19,458 nt of DNA from an uncultured Collinsella sp. (GCA_902493615.1 CABUQK010000025.1:1-19458), one strand, 5' to 3'. Numbered from the stretch's first letter, positions 1-7,759 are shown. Made by a program: numbers and translations. The notes: generated by a model from the letters alone, not told the origin.

Positions 1-7
1 CTTCCAA

Positions 8-40
8 AAGCTCTGCCGCTACCCGCGGCAGGGCTTTTTC
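8..40 (+). terminator. Rho-independent terminator of an upstream gene
   Basis: A perfect stem CTGCCGC (13-19) / GCGGCAG (25-31) with a 5-nt loop extends by G-U and G-C pairs to 10-34 and is followed by TTTTT at 35-39. It presumably ends a plus-strand gene lying left of the window. Confidence 0.8.
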
Positions 41-69
41 TGTTCTCCTCCCCGCAACTCATCCCGAGA

Positions 70-110
70 TAGTCATTGGGGACGTTCTTAAACGACTAGT
101 CATTGGGGAC
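70..110. repeat. Intergenic repeat, copy 1 (two TAGTCATTGGGGAC units)
   Basis: TAGTCATTGGGGAC occurs twice in direct orientation (70-83 and 97-110), 27 bp apart. The 21 nt at 83-103 recur as an exact reverse complement at 4737-4757 in the lacC-galT gap. This marks a dispersed intergenic repeat rather than a local duplication. Function unknown. Confidence 0.75.
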
Positions 111-203
111 AGTCTTGGTGCGCTCCGTTCGTCCTCCCGTTCGATTTTTGCTCGGTGGGTATACTTCCTTTCGCATTAAACGCCGGACTGAGGAGGTATC
201 CAA

Positions 204-1217
204 ATGCCGGATAACGGGTCAATACAAAAAAGAGATGCGCACGAGATGGCTCATGGGCGTCCTGTCCGGATAACCGAGCACACGACGGTAACCGAGCTGC
301 AGCCCAGCCTGTCCGATGTCGTGTGCGCAAACAAAAAGCTGCAGATTGGCTTTATCATTGCGCTCGTGGTACTGGCGCTGCTGTCGGGCTTTGTAGCTCG
401 TCCGCATTTTGCCGATACCAAGACTTGGGACTCCACCATCGAGGTCATCGATCAAAAGAAGGGCAACGTTTTGGCGCTCACGACCTCGTGCGTCGCCCTA
501 TCTGCGGGTATCACTGCGCTGCCGGGCGATACGGGAACGCCAGTCGCCGAGCAGCTCGCACAGCTTTCGGGTAACCTGGGCATCGTGCTTGCCGTGCTCT
601 ATCTTGAGAAATATCTGCTGACCATTTTGTGGTCGGTTGGTCTGGGTATCCTGATTCCGTTTGCGCTGGTGCTCTTTGCAGTGTCGCTTGGTATTCACGG
701 ACGCTGGAGCACCAGCGCCGTCCTGCGCCGCGTGGCGACTCGCGTGCTGGTGGTCTCCATGATCGGCATGGCGTTGGTGCCTGCAAGCGTATGGGTGTCG
801 CAGAAGGTCGACGAAACGTATCGCGTTAGCATCGAGGCGGCCGAGCAAAAGGCGGCCGACGCTGCGAGTGCGGCAGATAGCGATAGCTCCAAAACAAGCA
901 AGAAAAAGACCGAGTCCACAGAGTCTAAGAGCGTGCTTGAGCAGCTTGCCGACGGCGCCTCGGGTCTCGTCGCGTCGGTGACCAGCGGCGCCAAGCAGAT
1001 GACCGATGAAATTGTGCAGCAAGTGACCGATCTGATCGAAGGCGTCATCGTGATGATCGTGACCTCGTGTGTGATTCCCCTACTGGTTCTCGCGGCGTTT
1101 CTGTGGCTGGGGCACACACTGCTGGGGATTGATATTTCCGGCCCGGCGAACTATTTGACGGGCCGCTTTCTGAGTGCTCCGTCCAAGCACGCCAAAAAGG
1201 GTGGGCAGTTCGAGTAG
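204..1217 (+). CDS. Membrane protein of unknown function
   Basis: A 337-aa protein I cannot assign. The ATG at 204 is supported by GAGGAGG at 190-196; a TATACT -10-like hexamer sits at 160-165 without a convincing -35. About 45 mostly polar residues precede a first hydrophobic segment (about 46-65). Further likely membrane segments lie near 88-105, 124-165 (probably two) and 180-199. A charged, Ala/Ser/Lys-rich stretch (about 205-245) follows, then a short amphipathic region and a last membrane segment (about 279-306). A conspicuous GDTGTP motif (108-113) lies just before the LEKYLLT stretch (134-140). The arrangement suggests an inner-membrane protein with a hydrophilic loop; no catalytic motif is visible. 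It is monocistronic, with a repeat upstream and a strong terminator downstream. Confidence 0.85.
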   Translation: MPDNGSIQKRDAHEMAHGRPVRITEHTTVTELQPSLSDVVCANKKLQIGFIIALVVLALLSGFVARPHFADTKTWDSTIEVIDQKKGNVLALTTSCVALSAGITALPGDTGTPVAEQLAQLSGNLGIVLAVLYLEKYLLTILWSVGLGILIPFALVLFAVSLGIHGRWSTSAVLRRVATRVLVVSMIGMALVPASVWVSQKVDETYRVSIEAAEQKAADAASAADSDSSKTSKKKTESTESKSVLEQLADGASGLVASVTSGAKQMTDEIVQQVTDLIEGVIVMIVTSCVIPLLVLAAFLWLGHTLLGIDISGPANYLTGRFLSAPSKHAKKGGQFE

Positions 1218-1253
1218 CTAAAACAGCTGTATATACCGGGGCATACCGCCGAA

Positions 1254-1290
1254 GGGCGGCCGAGATGCGTTCTCGGCCGCCCTCTTTGTT
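1254..1290 (+). terminator. Rho-independent terminator after the membrane protein
   Basis: A perfect 11-bp stem GGGCGGCCGAG (1254-1264) / CTCGGCCGCCC (1272-1282) with a 7-nt loop is followed by a T-rich run (TCTTTGTTTGTT). It separates the membrane-protein gene from the lac operon. Confidence 0.9.
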
Positions 1291-1355
1291 TGTTGAACAC
1301 ATGGGCGCTACGTCCGCGCCGGGCCCAAACGGTCAGCAATCATCCGTGAACGGTA

Positions 1356-1432
1356 TTTGTTCAAAAAAGAACAAAGATAAACAAATAGTTATTGCAGTTA
1401 CTGTTCGAATGTGTTCAAATAAACATGAACAG
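1356..1432 (+). promoter_or_regulatory. Cluster of TGTTC/GAACA half-sites upstream of lacA
   Basis: A perfect inverted repeat TTTGTTC-N6-GAACAAA occupies 1356-1375. Further TGTTC half-sites lie at 1402-1406 and 1412-1416 (10 bp apart, one helical turn), with GAACA at 1427-1431. The surrounding DNA is much more A+T-rich than the genes. DeoR-family LacR repressors of Gram-positive lac operons bind TGTT-containing repeats, so this is a plausible operator array for lacAB. That assignment is inference; the transcription start was not identified. Confidence 0.55.
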
Positions 1433-1525
1433 TGAAGAACCGCACATTCAGATGCCCGGACCTGAACGCGATTCAACACTTCCAAACAGGAACTACGCAC
1501 CTGCGTATCTCTCAAGGAGGATGTC

Positions 1526-1954
1526 ATGAGGGTTGTAATCGCTTCCGATGCCGACGGTATGTCGATGAAGGAGTCCATCAAGGAGATGCTCATCGCCGAC
1601 GGTCACGAGGTCGTCGACTATTCCGAGACCCCTGCCGCGGACTTTGTCGATTCCGCGACCGCCGTTGCCAAGGACCTGCTGGAGCACAAGGATTCCCAGG
1701 GCTTCGCATTCGATAAGTACGGCGTCGGCTCCTATATGGCCGCCGTCAAGATTAAGGGCATGGTCGTCGCCAACATTTCCGACGAGCGTTCCGCCTACAT
1801 GACCCGCGAGCACAACGGCTCGCGCATGGTCACCATGGGCCCGGGCGTTGTGGGCACCGAGGTCGCCAAGAAGATCGCCCGCGAGTTCCTGCGCGCCCAG
1901 TACGCCGGCGGCCGTCACCAGATCCGTGTCGACATGCTCAACAAGATGGCCTAA
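1526..1954 (+). CDS. lacA: Galactose-6-phosphate isomerase subunit LacA
   Basis: 142 aa, the usual LacA length. With LacB it converts D-galactose-6-phosphate to D-tagatose-6-phosphate in the cytoplasm, the first intracellular step of the tagatose-6-phosphate pathway. It belongs to the RpiB/LacA/LacB fold. Recognisable LacA segments are VAKDLL (47-52), YGVGSYMAA (65-73), SDERSAYMTR (85-94) and the C-terminal GGRHQIRVDMLNKMA, which closely matches the streptococcal/staphylococcal subunit. As in known LacA proteins, the RpiB catalytic-Cys motif is replaced (YGVGS instead of CGTGIG), so activity should need LacB. The start at 1526 follows a strong AAGGAGG at 1514-1520. It is the first gene of the operon, 63 nt before lacB. 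Confidence 0.95.
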   Translation: MRVVIASDADGMSMKESIKEMLIADGHEVVDYSETPAADFVDSATAVAKDLLEHKDSQGFAFDKYGVGSYMAAVKIKGMVVANISDERSAYMTREHNGSRMVTMGPGVVGTEVAKKIAREFLRAQYAGGRHQIRVDMLNKMA

Positions 1955-2017
1955 CGAGAGCCACCGAGAACTCGAACTTCTACCTCAACTTGTGAATTCA
2001 GACGAAAGGACGTTCTG

Positions 2018-2542
2018 ATGAAGAAGACCATCGCAATCGGTTGCGACCATATCGTTACGGACGAGAAGATCTATCTGGCCGACCGCCTGGAGCAGGCTGG
2101 CTACAAGGTACTCGACTGCGGCACCTACAGCCACACCCGTACGCACTATCCCATCTACGGTAAGGCCGTGGGCGAGGCTGTTGCCAGCGGCAAGGCCGAC
2201 TTTGGCGTGGCCCTGTGCGGCACCGGCATCGGCATCACCAACGCCGTCAACAAGGTTCCCGGCGCCCGCTGCGCCCTGGTCCGCGACATGACCTCTGCCC
2301 TGTATGCCCGTCGCGAGCTCAACGCTAACATCGTGGGCTTTGGCGGCAAGATCACCGGCGAGTTCCTGATGGCCGATATCATGCTTGCCTTCCTGGAGGA
2401 GCCCTACGAGAAGACTCCCGAGCACGATGCCCTGATCGCCAAGATCGATGCCTGCAACAAGGCCGACGCCGAGGCTCAGGCTGACCCGCACTTCTTTGAC
2501 GAGTTCCTGGAGAAGTGGGACCGCGGCGAATACCATGATTAG
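2018..2542 (+). CDS. lacB: Galactose-6-phosphate isomerase subunit LacB
   Basis: 174 aa, the normal LacB length, and partner of LacA. The N-terminal GCDHIVTDEK (8-17) and the CGTGIGITNAVNKVPG motif (67-82) carry the conserved His11 and Cys67 expected for the RpiB-type isomerase active site. VRDMTSALYAR (88-98) and NANIVGFGG (102-110) are typical, and the C-terminus DPHFFDEFLEKWDRGEYHD is essentially the same as in Firmicute LacB. The start at 2018 follows GAAAGGA. An untranslated gap of about 119 nt with no clear terminator separates it from the epimerase gene, so co-transcription is likely. Confidence 0.95.
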   Translation: MKKTIAIGCDHIVTDEKIYLADRLEQAGYKVLDCGTYSHTRTHYPIYGKAVGEAVASGKADFGVALCGTGIGITNAVNKVPGARCALVRDMTSALYARRELNANIVGFGGKITGEFLMADIMLAFLEEPYEKTPEHDALIAKIDACNKADAEAQADPHFFDEFLEKWDRGEYHD

Positions 2543-2661
2543 CGGGTATCCGGCGTAATTAACTAGTCCGTTGACGGCTCGCGTTTCTGTGAGGGGGCGC
2601 GGGCCGGTTTTCTATCAGCCCTATTGACTTGGCGGGCTGTCGTAAGAAAGGGAAGATTCCC

Positions 2662-3543
2662 ATGGAGTTTGTTCTTGATAACGGCTCTGTCCGCATTGCG
2701 TTGAGCACGGCTGGCGGATCGTTCACTTCTATTACGGCCAACGGCCGCGAGTATCTGTGGCAGGGTGATCCGGCGGTGTGGTCGGGCCAGGCGCCTATTT
2801 GCTTCCCGATCTGCGGCGGCCTTCGTGACGGTCACGCAATGACCATGGGCGGCCGCGAGGTTAAGCTCGCCCGTCACGGCTTTGCGCGCAAACAGGAGTG
2901 GAAACTCGAGGAACAGAGCGACAACATGGTTGCGCTGAGCCTAAGCTCTGCCGACCATGTCGAGTTACTCGAGCAGTACCCGTATCCGTTTAAGATCGTT
3001 GCTCGTTACATGATCGATGCGGAGAAGGTGGCCGTGTCGTACGAGGTGACCAATGAGGGCACCGAGGACATGCCGTTCTTTGTGGGCGGTCACCCTGGCT
3101 TTAAGTGCCCGCTTGACGAGGGCGAGTCCTATGACGACTACGAGCTCCGTTTTGAGCAGCGCGAGGCCGCCGAGCTCTGTACTGCCGTTCCCTCGACGGG
3201 CCTGATTGATGTTGAGCATCGCAGCAAGAACCCGATGGTTGGCAATGACCTGCCGCTGACCCACGAACTCTTTGACTTCGCGGAGACCATCTTCGACATG
3301 CTCGAGAGCCGCGTGGTTACGCTGACCAAGAAAACCGAGGACAAGGGCGTGCGCCTGACGTTCCCCGATATGCCGTACCTGATTGTGTGGAGCAAGCCCG
3401 AGGGCGACTTTGTGGCTGTTGAACCGTGGGGCGGTCTGTCCACCTGCTCCGACGAGGACGATATTCTGGAACACAAGCGCGGCTGCCTGGTGGCCAAGCC
3501 GGGGGAGACCGTCACCCGCGGCTTTGAGATCGAGATCCTTTAA
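2662..3543 (+). CDS. Aldose 1-epimerase family protein (LacX/GalM-like)
   Basis: 293 aa. Members interconvert the alpha and beta anomers of hexoses such as galactose. The LacX branch occurs in Gram-positive lac operons, and its exact substrate (free sugar or sugar phosphate) is not settled. Catalytic-type residues are visible: His72 in ARHGF, His144 in GGHPGFKCP and Glu254 in AVEPWGG. The ATG at 2662 is chosen because AAGGGAAG precedes it; a TTG 11 codons upstream lacks a comparable ribosome site. It lies between lacB and lacC, whereas in the classical lacABCDFEGX order lacX is last. The gap to lacC is 53 nt. I leave the symbol blank because galM and lacX cannot be told apart here. Confidence 0.88.
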   Translation: MEFVLDNGSVRIALSTAGGSFTSITANGREYLWQGDPAVWSGQAPICFPICGGLRDGHAMTMGGREVKLARHGFARKQEWKLEEQSDNMVALSLSSADHVELLEQYPYPFKIVARYMIDAEKVAVSYEVTNEGTEDMPFFVGGHPGFKCPLDEGESYDDYELRFEQREAAELCTAVPSTGLIDVEHRSKNPMVGNDLPLTHELFDFAETIFDMLESRVVTLTKKTEDKGVRLTFPDMPYLIVWSKPEGDFVAVEPWGGLSTCSDEDDILEHKRGCLVAKPGETVTRGFEIEIL

Positions 3544-3596
3544 CGAGCTATCGTATGTTTGGGGTGGGTCATGCCGCCCCGGAACAGGAGTTCAAT

Positions 3597-4532
3597 ATGA
3601 TTCTGACTGTTACCATGAACCCGTCGATTGATACGCGCTATCAGCTCGACAAGCTGATCATCGACGACGTGAACCGCGTGACGCCCGAAAAGACTGCTGG
3701 CGGTAAGGGCCTCAACGTGAGCCGTGTGCTGCTGCAGCTGGGCGACGACGTGCTCGCGACTGGCCTGCTCGGCGGCCACATGGGTGCCTATATGGCCGAG
3801 CTTATGGATGCCGACGGCGTCAAGAACGACTTTGTGCCCATCGCCGGTGAGACGCGCATTTGCCTGAATATTCTGCACGAGGGCAATCAGACCGAGCTGC
3901 TGGAGAGCGGCCCGCAGATCGCCCCGGCCGAGCTCGAGGCCTTTACGGTCAAGTTCGCCGAGCTTGCAGCGAAGGCGGACGTTGTGACGCTTTCGGGCTC
4001 GCTGCCGCGCGGCGTCGATGCCGACTACTATGCCGAGCTCGTCAAGATCGCCGAGAAGGCGGGCGCCAAGGTGCTGCTCGACACCTCGGGTGCATCGCTG
4101 GAGGCCGCGCTGGAGTCCGATGCCAAGCCTGAGCTCGTAAAGCCCAACCTGACCGAGATTAACGGCCTGCTGGGTACGTCCTTTACGACCGATGATGTCG
4201 ATGCCCTGCGCGAGGCGCTTGCCGCCGATGGCCGCTTTGCCGGTATTCCCTGGGTTGTCGTTTCGATGGGCGCTGCCGGTTCGGTGGGCTTCCATGAGGG
4301 TCGCGCGTTCCGCGCCAAGACGCCCGCGATTGCGGCTGTGAACGCGACGGGTTCCGGCGACTCGACCATCGCCGGCTTTGCGCATGCCATTGCTGCCGGC
4401 GCCGACGACGTCACGGTGCTCAAGACCGCCAATACCTGCGGCAAGCTCAACGCCATGGATCCCAAGACTGGGCATTTGGTTATGGACCGCTGGGACGAGG
4501 TCTACAACAGCGTTGTCGTGACTGAACTGTAG
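3597..4532 (+). CDS. lacC: Tagatose-6-phosphate kinase LacC (PfkB family)
   Basis: 311 aa, matching the family length of about 310. It phosphorylates D-tagatose-6-phosphate with ATP to D-tagatose-1,6-bisphosphate. N-terminal MILTVTMNPSIDTRY and GGKGLN (35-40) are the sugar-binding PfkB signature; SGSLPRG (133-139) and KPN (182-184) follow. The anion-hole/catalytic motif TGSGDS (251-256) has the base Asp255. The ATG at 3597 has ACAGGAG upstream at 3584-3590; the longer frame from 3555 does not. The closest alternative is 1-phosphofructokinase (FruK), but linkage to lacAB strongly favours LacC. It is the last gene of the operon. No lacD, lactose PTS or phospho-beta-galactosidase gene follows. 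Confidence 0.92.
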   Translation: MILTVTMNPSIDTRYQLDKLIIDDVNRVTPEKTAGGKGLNVSRVLLQLGDDVLATGLLGGHMGAYMAELMDADGVKNDFVPIAGETRICLNILHEGNQTELLESGPQIAPAELEAFTVKFAELAAKADVVTLSGSLPRGVDADYYAELVKIAEKAGAKVLLDTSGASLEAALESDAKPELVKPNLTEINGLLGTSFTTDDVDALREALAADGRFAGIPWVVVSMGAAGSVGFHEGRAFRAKTPAIAAVNATGSGDSTIAGFAHAIAAGADDVTVLKTANTCGKLNAMDPKTGHLVMDRWDEVYNSVVVTEL

Positions 4533-4533
4533 G

Positions 4534-4561
4534 GTTACGCGGTTTTACCAAACCGCGTAAC
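4534..4561. repeat. Perfect 12-bp hairpin right after lacC
   Basis: GTTACGCGGTTT (4534-4545) and its exact reverse complement (4550-4561) flank a TACC loop. There is no T-run, so it is not a canonical terminator by itself. It may stabilise the lacC mRNA end or form part of the larger palindromic region that follows. Confidence 0.7.
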
Positions 4562-4574
4562 GGCGCGACGCTGC

Positions 4575-4673
4575 AAACGCCCCTAAGCGGCAATCTGACG
4601 TTCAATCGTCGGGCATGACCAAAAGGTCAATGCCCTCCTCTTTCACGTCACCTTGCTCGCTTAGGGGCGTTTT
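4575..4673 (+). terminator. Large nested hairpin, probable lacC operon terminator
   Basis: A perfect 15-bp inverted repeat, AAACGCCCCTAAGCG (4575-4589) / its complement (4658-4672), ends in TTTT. It encloses a second hairpin GGGCATGACC-AAAA-GGTCAATGCCC (about 4610-4636, one bulge). The nested structure is larger than a usual terminator but ends with the expected U-run. Confidence 0.6.
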
Positions 4674-4713
4674 CGCTGTCGTTGCCAAGACTCCGGCGTT
4701 GCCTTGGTCGCAA

Positions 4714-4784
4714 GTAGTCATTGGGGACGCTCTTTAATGACTAGTCGTTTAAGAACGCCCCTTAAGAATGACCCCAATGACTAC
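4714..4784. repeat. Intergenic repeat, copy 2 (palindromic TAGTCATTGGGG element)
   Basis: GTAGTCATTGGGG (4714-4726) and its exact reverse complement (4772-4784) form the ends of a 71-bp palindromic element. The centre (4737-4757) is an exact 21-nt reverse complement of 83-103 near the window start. It lies between the convergent lac and gal operon terminators. Confidence 0.8.
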
Positions 4785-4787
4785 ACT

Positions 4788-4828
4788 CAAAAACGGCGCC
4801 CGTCGGCGATGTTGCCGGCGGGCGCCGT
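4788..4828 (-). terminator. Rho-independent terminator of galKT
   Basis: On the minus strand, ACGGCGCCCG (4828-4819) pairs with CGGGCGCCGT (4802-4793), followed by a T-run (plus-strand AAAAA at 4789-4793). It lies about 50 nt beyond the galT stop codon. Confidence 0.85.
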
Positions 4829-4875
4829 GGTCGTGTAGGCGCTATTTGTTAAGTGCGTTCGTTCGAGCTCGCGTG

Positions 4876-6504
4876 CTACAGCGAGTCGATAAAGCGCTGC
4901 TGAGCGGCGCGACCTGCCTCATCCCACTTAAAGACGCCGGCGTTGTCGAGCACGTGGCCAAACACCACGCCGACCTCCTCGTGCAGGATGTCGATGGCGT
5001 TGTCGGCCGTAAGCTCGTCGGCGCGGCGGGCAAAGACGTCCTCAGCCCATGCGGCGTGGCTGCGGCAAAGATCATCGCCCTTGAGCGCACCGGCAAGGTC
5101 GTAGCTGGCATCGACCTTGGCTGCCAGCAGATGCTCACGGACAGCGCCAAGCTCGGGAACCAGGCGCGGCGGCAGAATGGCAAGGCCCATGACTTCGATC
5201 AGGCCGATGTTCTCCTTCTTAATGTGGTGGTACTCGGCATGTGGGTGGAAAACGCCTAGCGGGTGCTCGTCGGTCGTGATATTGCAGCGAAGTGCCAGGT
5301 AGGCCTCGTAAATCTCGCCGCCGGCGTTGCCGCGGGAGTCCACGCGGCGAATGACGGGCGTCACGGTGTTGTGCGCCACGCCATCGGCTGTGTACGCGAT
5401 GACGCCCACAGACTCATCGGTCCACTCGCGCCAGGCGAGGATAATCTTCTCGGCAGCGTCGAGCAGCTGAGCGCGGTCATGCGAGCGCAGGCGCAGCACC
5501 GAGAGCGGCCACTGCAGCACGGTACCGCTGACCTGGTCAAAACCGGGCACGCTAAACTGCGAGACCTCGGCGGCATGCATCATGGGGAACTCGTGCGCGC
5601 CGCCCTGGAAGTGGTCGTGCGACAGAATCGAGCCGCCCACGATGGGCAGGTCGGCGTTGGAGCCAATAAAGTAGTGCGGGAACAGGTCGACAAAGTCGAG
5701 CAGGCAGGTCAGCCCCTTGCGGTCGACGTGCATCGGACGATGCTCGGAGCTCATGGCAATGCAGTGCTCGTTAAAGTACGCGTACGGGCTGTATTGGAAG
5801 CCCCAGCGCTCGCCGTCGAGCTTAATGGGGATAACGCGCAGATTCTGGCGGGCGGGATGGGCGCCGCCGTCGGCTGCAGCGGAGCGTCCGGGATAGCCCT
5901 CGTTTTCGATGCAGAGCTGGCAGGCGGGATACTTCTCGCCCGTGTTTTTGGCGGCGCCGGCCGCGGCAATATCGTGCGGATCCTTCTCAGGCTTGGACAG
6001 GTTGATGGTGATCTCCAGGTCGCCCCAGTTGGTGGGGGTGCTCCATTTGATGTTGCGCGCGATGGCGGCGCGGCGCACGTAGCCGGCGTCGCAGCACAGA
6101 CCGTAGAACCAGTCGGTCGCGGCGCGGGGCTCGTTGACGCCCATGCGGCCGTTGAACTCCTCGTTTACAACCGAAGGCCTCGGCATGAGCGCGCCCATAA
6201 TGCGCATGGCAATGCGGTCGCGGCCAGACGCCGTGTCCTCGGCGGCGCCGTTGGCAACGGCAGCCTCGGCAAGCGCAGCAAGCGTGCCCTCCAGGTCAAA
6301 GTTGGGCAGGGTATCGGGGTGCAAGAGCGAGAGTTTCTCGACCTGGAGCGCCCAGGCCATGTCGAGCGCCGGGCCCGTAGCACCGATGCACTCGAGAATG
6401 GTGTTATACGCCCAGATGCGATCGTCCTGGCCGATCATCGATCGGTGGATAGCGTACTCGATCAGGTTCTGCGCGGCCTCGCGCACGTCGGTCATTACAG
6501 CCAT
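4876..6504 (-). CDS. galT: Galactose-1-phosphate uridylyltransferase, class II
   Basis: 542 aa, somewhat longer than the usual roughly 490-510 of class II enzymes. It exchanges UMP between UDP-glucose and galactose-1-phosphate in the Leloir pathway. The nucleophile region is HDHFQGG (296-302), the class II counterpart of the HPH motif, with His298 the expected uridylylated residue. YPACQLCIENEGYPGR (192-207) is the conserved Cys-pair region. The start is ambiguous: the first ATG (6504) overlaps galK by 10 nt and has AAGGGGG about 10 nt upstream. A second ATG three codons in (6495) shares one base with the galK stop (TAATG). Either way translation should be coupled to galK. Confidence 0.95.
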   Translation of the reverse strand: MAVMTDVREAAQNLIEYAIHRSMIGQDDRIWAYNTILECIGATGPALDMAWALQVEKLSLLHPDTLPNFDLEGTLAALAEAAVANGAAEDTASGRDRIAMRIMGALMPRPSVVNEEFNGRMGVNEPRAATDWFYGLCCDAGYVRRAAIARNIKWSTPTNWGDLEITINLSKPEKDPHDIAAAGAAKNTGEKYPACQLCIENEGYPGRSAAADGGAHPARQNLRVIPIKLDGERWGFQYSPYAYFNEHCIAMSSEHRPMHVDRKGLTCLLDFVDLFPHYFIGSNADLPIVGGSILSHDHFQGGAHEFPMMHAAEVSQFSVPGFDQVSGTVLQWPLSVLRLRSHDRAQLLDAAEKIILAWREWTDESVGVIAYTADGVAHNTVTPVIRRVDSRGNAGGEIYEAYLALRCNITTDEHPLGVFHPHAEYHHIKKENIGLIEVMGLAILPPRLVPELGAVREHLLAAKVDASYDLAGALKGDDLCRSHAAWAEDVFARRADELTADNAIDILHEEVGVVFGHVLDNAGVFKWDEAGRAAQQRFIDSL

Positions 6505-7700
6505 GCCGCGTAAGCCCCCTTGTCAGAAATTGCGTAGTGGCGGGCAGAGCCCTCGCCCAGCCAGCCGTTCATCTTGGTGATAAAGGTGTCGACCAGGTCG
6601 AGCGGCACGAAGGCCTGGATGGTGCCACCAAAGCCGCCACCGTGGATACGGACGGCGCCACGGCCGTCGAGCACGTGCTCGGCCAGTGCCAGGGCATACA
6701 TGGAGGGCTGCTCGGAGCCCAGCTTGGCAACGACATTCTGCAGGTACATGGCAGAGCTGGCGCCGGACTCGCGCGTCAGGACCAGGAACTGATCGATGTC
6801 GCCGGCGTTCAGGGCAGCCCAGCGCTTATCGACCAGGCCGTTTTCGTACCAGTAGTGAACGGCGCGCAGGCAGGCGCGGTCGCCCAGCTTGGCGCGCAGC
6901 TCGGGGAGCTTGGCGTCAAAGTCCGCCACGTTTACCTCGCACAGGCGTGCCTTGCCAAACTCGGCAGCGACGTCCTGCATCTCGCGCGGAACGGCGGCGT
7001 AGTCGTCGGTGGCGGCCACGTGGTCGGCACCGACCTTAACGAGCACGAGCGCATAACCGTGATCCTCAAAGTTGAGCTCGAGCTTCTGGGTTTTAGGCTG
7101 AGCCTGATCCTCAAAGTCCATGTAGGCGAGGCCGCCCAAGCAAACGGCGGCCTGGTCCATCAGACCGCAGGGCTTGCCGTAATAGTTGTTCTCGGTGCGC
7201 TGGCTCATCTGGGCGAGCGCGACGGGCTCGATGGCGGGTGCGTCCCAGAGCGTCTCCATGGCACGACCGTACGCGGCTTCGACGGCAGCGGAGCTCGAAA
7301 GACCGCCGCCCGAGGGGACGGAGCAGGTGAAGGCGAAGTCGAAGCCCTGGGGCTCAACGCCAAGGGCTGCAATCTCATGGGCCATGCCGCGGACGAGGCT
7401 TGCGGACGTGCCCTTCTCGGACTCTTGAATATCCAGCGTGTCGAGCGTGATCTCAAAGGTGGGGTAGCCCTCATCGGCAACGCGGACCTTGTTGGTGTCG
7501 GTCGCTACGGCGATGCCGTCAACGGCGACATCGAGCGAGCCGGCGATGACGTGGCCGCCCTCGTGGTCGGTGTGGTTGCCACTGATCTCGGAACGGCCGG
7601 GCGCGTGCACATAGAGCACCTGGCGATCGCCGATGGTGCCAAACTCCTCCTCAAACAGCTTGGTGAGCGTGGCGAGTGTCTTTTCGTCGGGGGTGGTCAT
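6495..7700 (-). CDS. galK: Galactokinase
   Basis: 401 aa GHMP-family kinase that phosphorylates alpha-D-galactose at C1 with ATP. The sugar-binding signature APGRSEISGNHTDHEGG (33-49) is the variant common in anaerobic gut Firmicutes/Actinobacteria rather than the E. coli GRxNLIGEHTDY form. The phosphate loop is PSGGGLSSSA (129-138), the catalytic Asp182 lies in GLMDQ, and GGGFGG near residue 355 is the C-terminal GHMP motif. The start at 7700 follows GGAAAGGA on the minus strand. It is the first gene of galKT. A CATAAT -10-like hexamer (minus strand, 7747-7742) overlaps operator copy O1. No galE is in the window. Confidence 0.95.
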   Translation of the reverse strand: MTTPDEKTLATLTKLFEEEFGTIGDRQVLYVHAPGRSEISGNHTDHEGGHVIAGSLDVAVDGIAVATDTNKVRVADEGYPTFEITLDTLDIQESEKGTSASLVRGMAHEIAALGVEPQGFDFAFTCSVPSGGGLSSSAAVEAAYGRAMETLWDAPAIEPVALAQMSQRTENNYYGKPCGLMDQAAVCLGGLAYMDFEDQAQPKTQKLELNFEDHGYALVLVKVGADHVAATDDYAAVPREMQDVAAEFGKARLCEVNVADFDAKLPELRAKLGDRACLRAVHYWYENGLVDKRWAALNAGDIDQFLVLTRESGASSAMYLQNVVAKLGSEQPSMYALALAEHVLDGRGAVRIHGGGFGGTIQAFVPLDLVDTFITKMNGWLGEGSARHYAISDKGAYAAWL

Positions 7701-7742
7701 GGGGGGTCCTTTCCTTGACGCGGGAGAGACTGGTCCGTGTCA

Positions 7743-7759
7743 TTATGAGTACGTTAACA
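7743..7759. promoter_or_regulatory. Operator-like site O1 (GAGTACGTTAAC) at the galK promoter
   Basis: TTATGAGTACGTTAACA, 17 nt, is an exact reverse complement of O2 (7810-7826) and shares the 12-mer GAGTACGTTAAC with O3. It has a CG centre flanked by partly dyad-symmetric arms, as for LacI-family operators, and overlaps a CATAAT -10-like hexamer reading towards galK. Likely repressor site for galKT. Confidence 0.7.

Noticed and set aside
3540..4475. 311-aa minus-strand ORF antisense to lacC
   Set aside because: The plus strand encodes a full LacC with all PfkB motifs; the antisense frame has no recognisable domain.
4768..5259. 163-aa plus-strand ORF across the galT end
   Set aside because: It runs through the galT terminator hairpin and the antisense of galT; no ribosome site or domain.
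5263..7718. Long plus-strand ORFs (416 and 393 aa) antisense to galT and galK
   Set aside because: They mirror well-conserved galT/galK codons. The high G+C at third positions creates open antisense frames; the products are Gly/Val/Ala-rich and match no motif.
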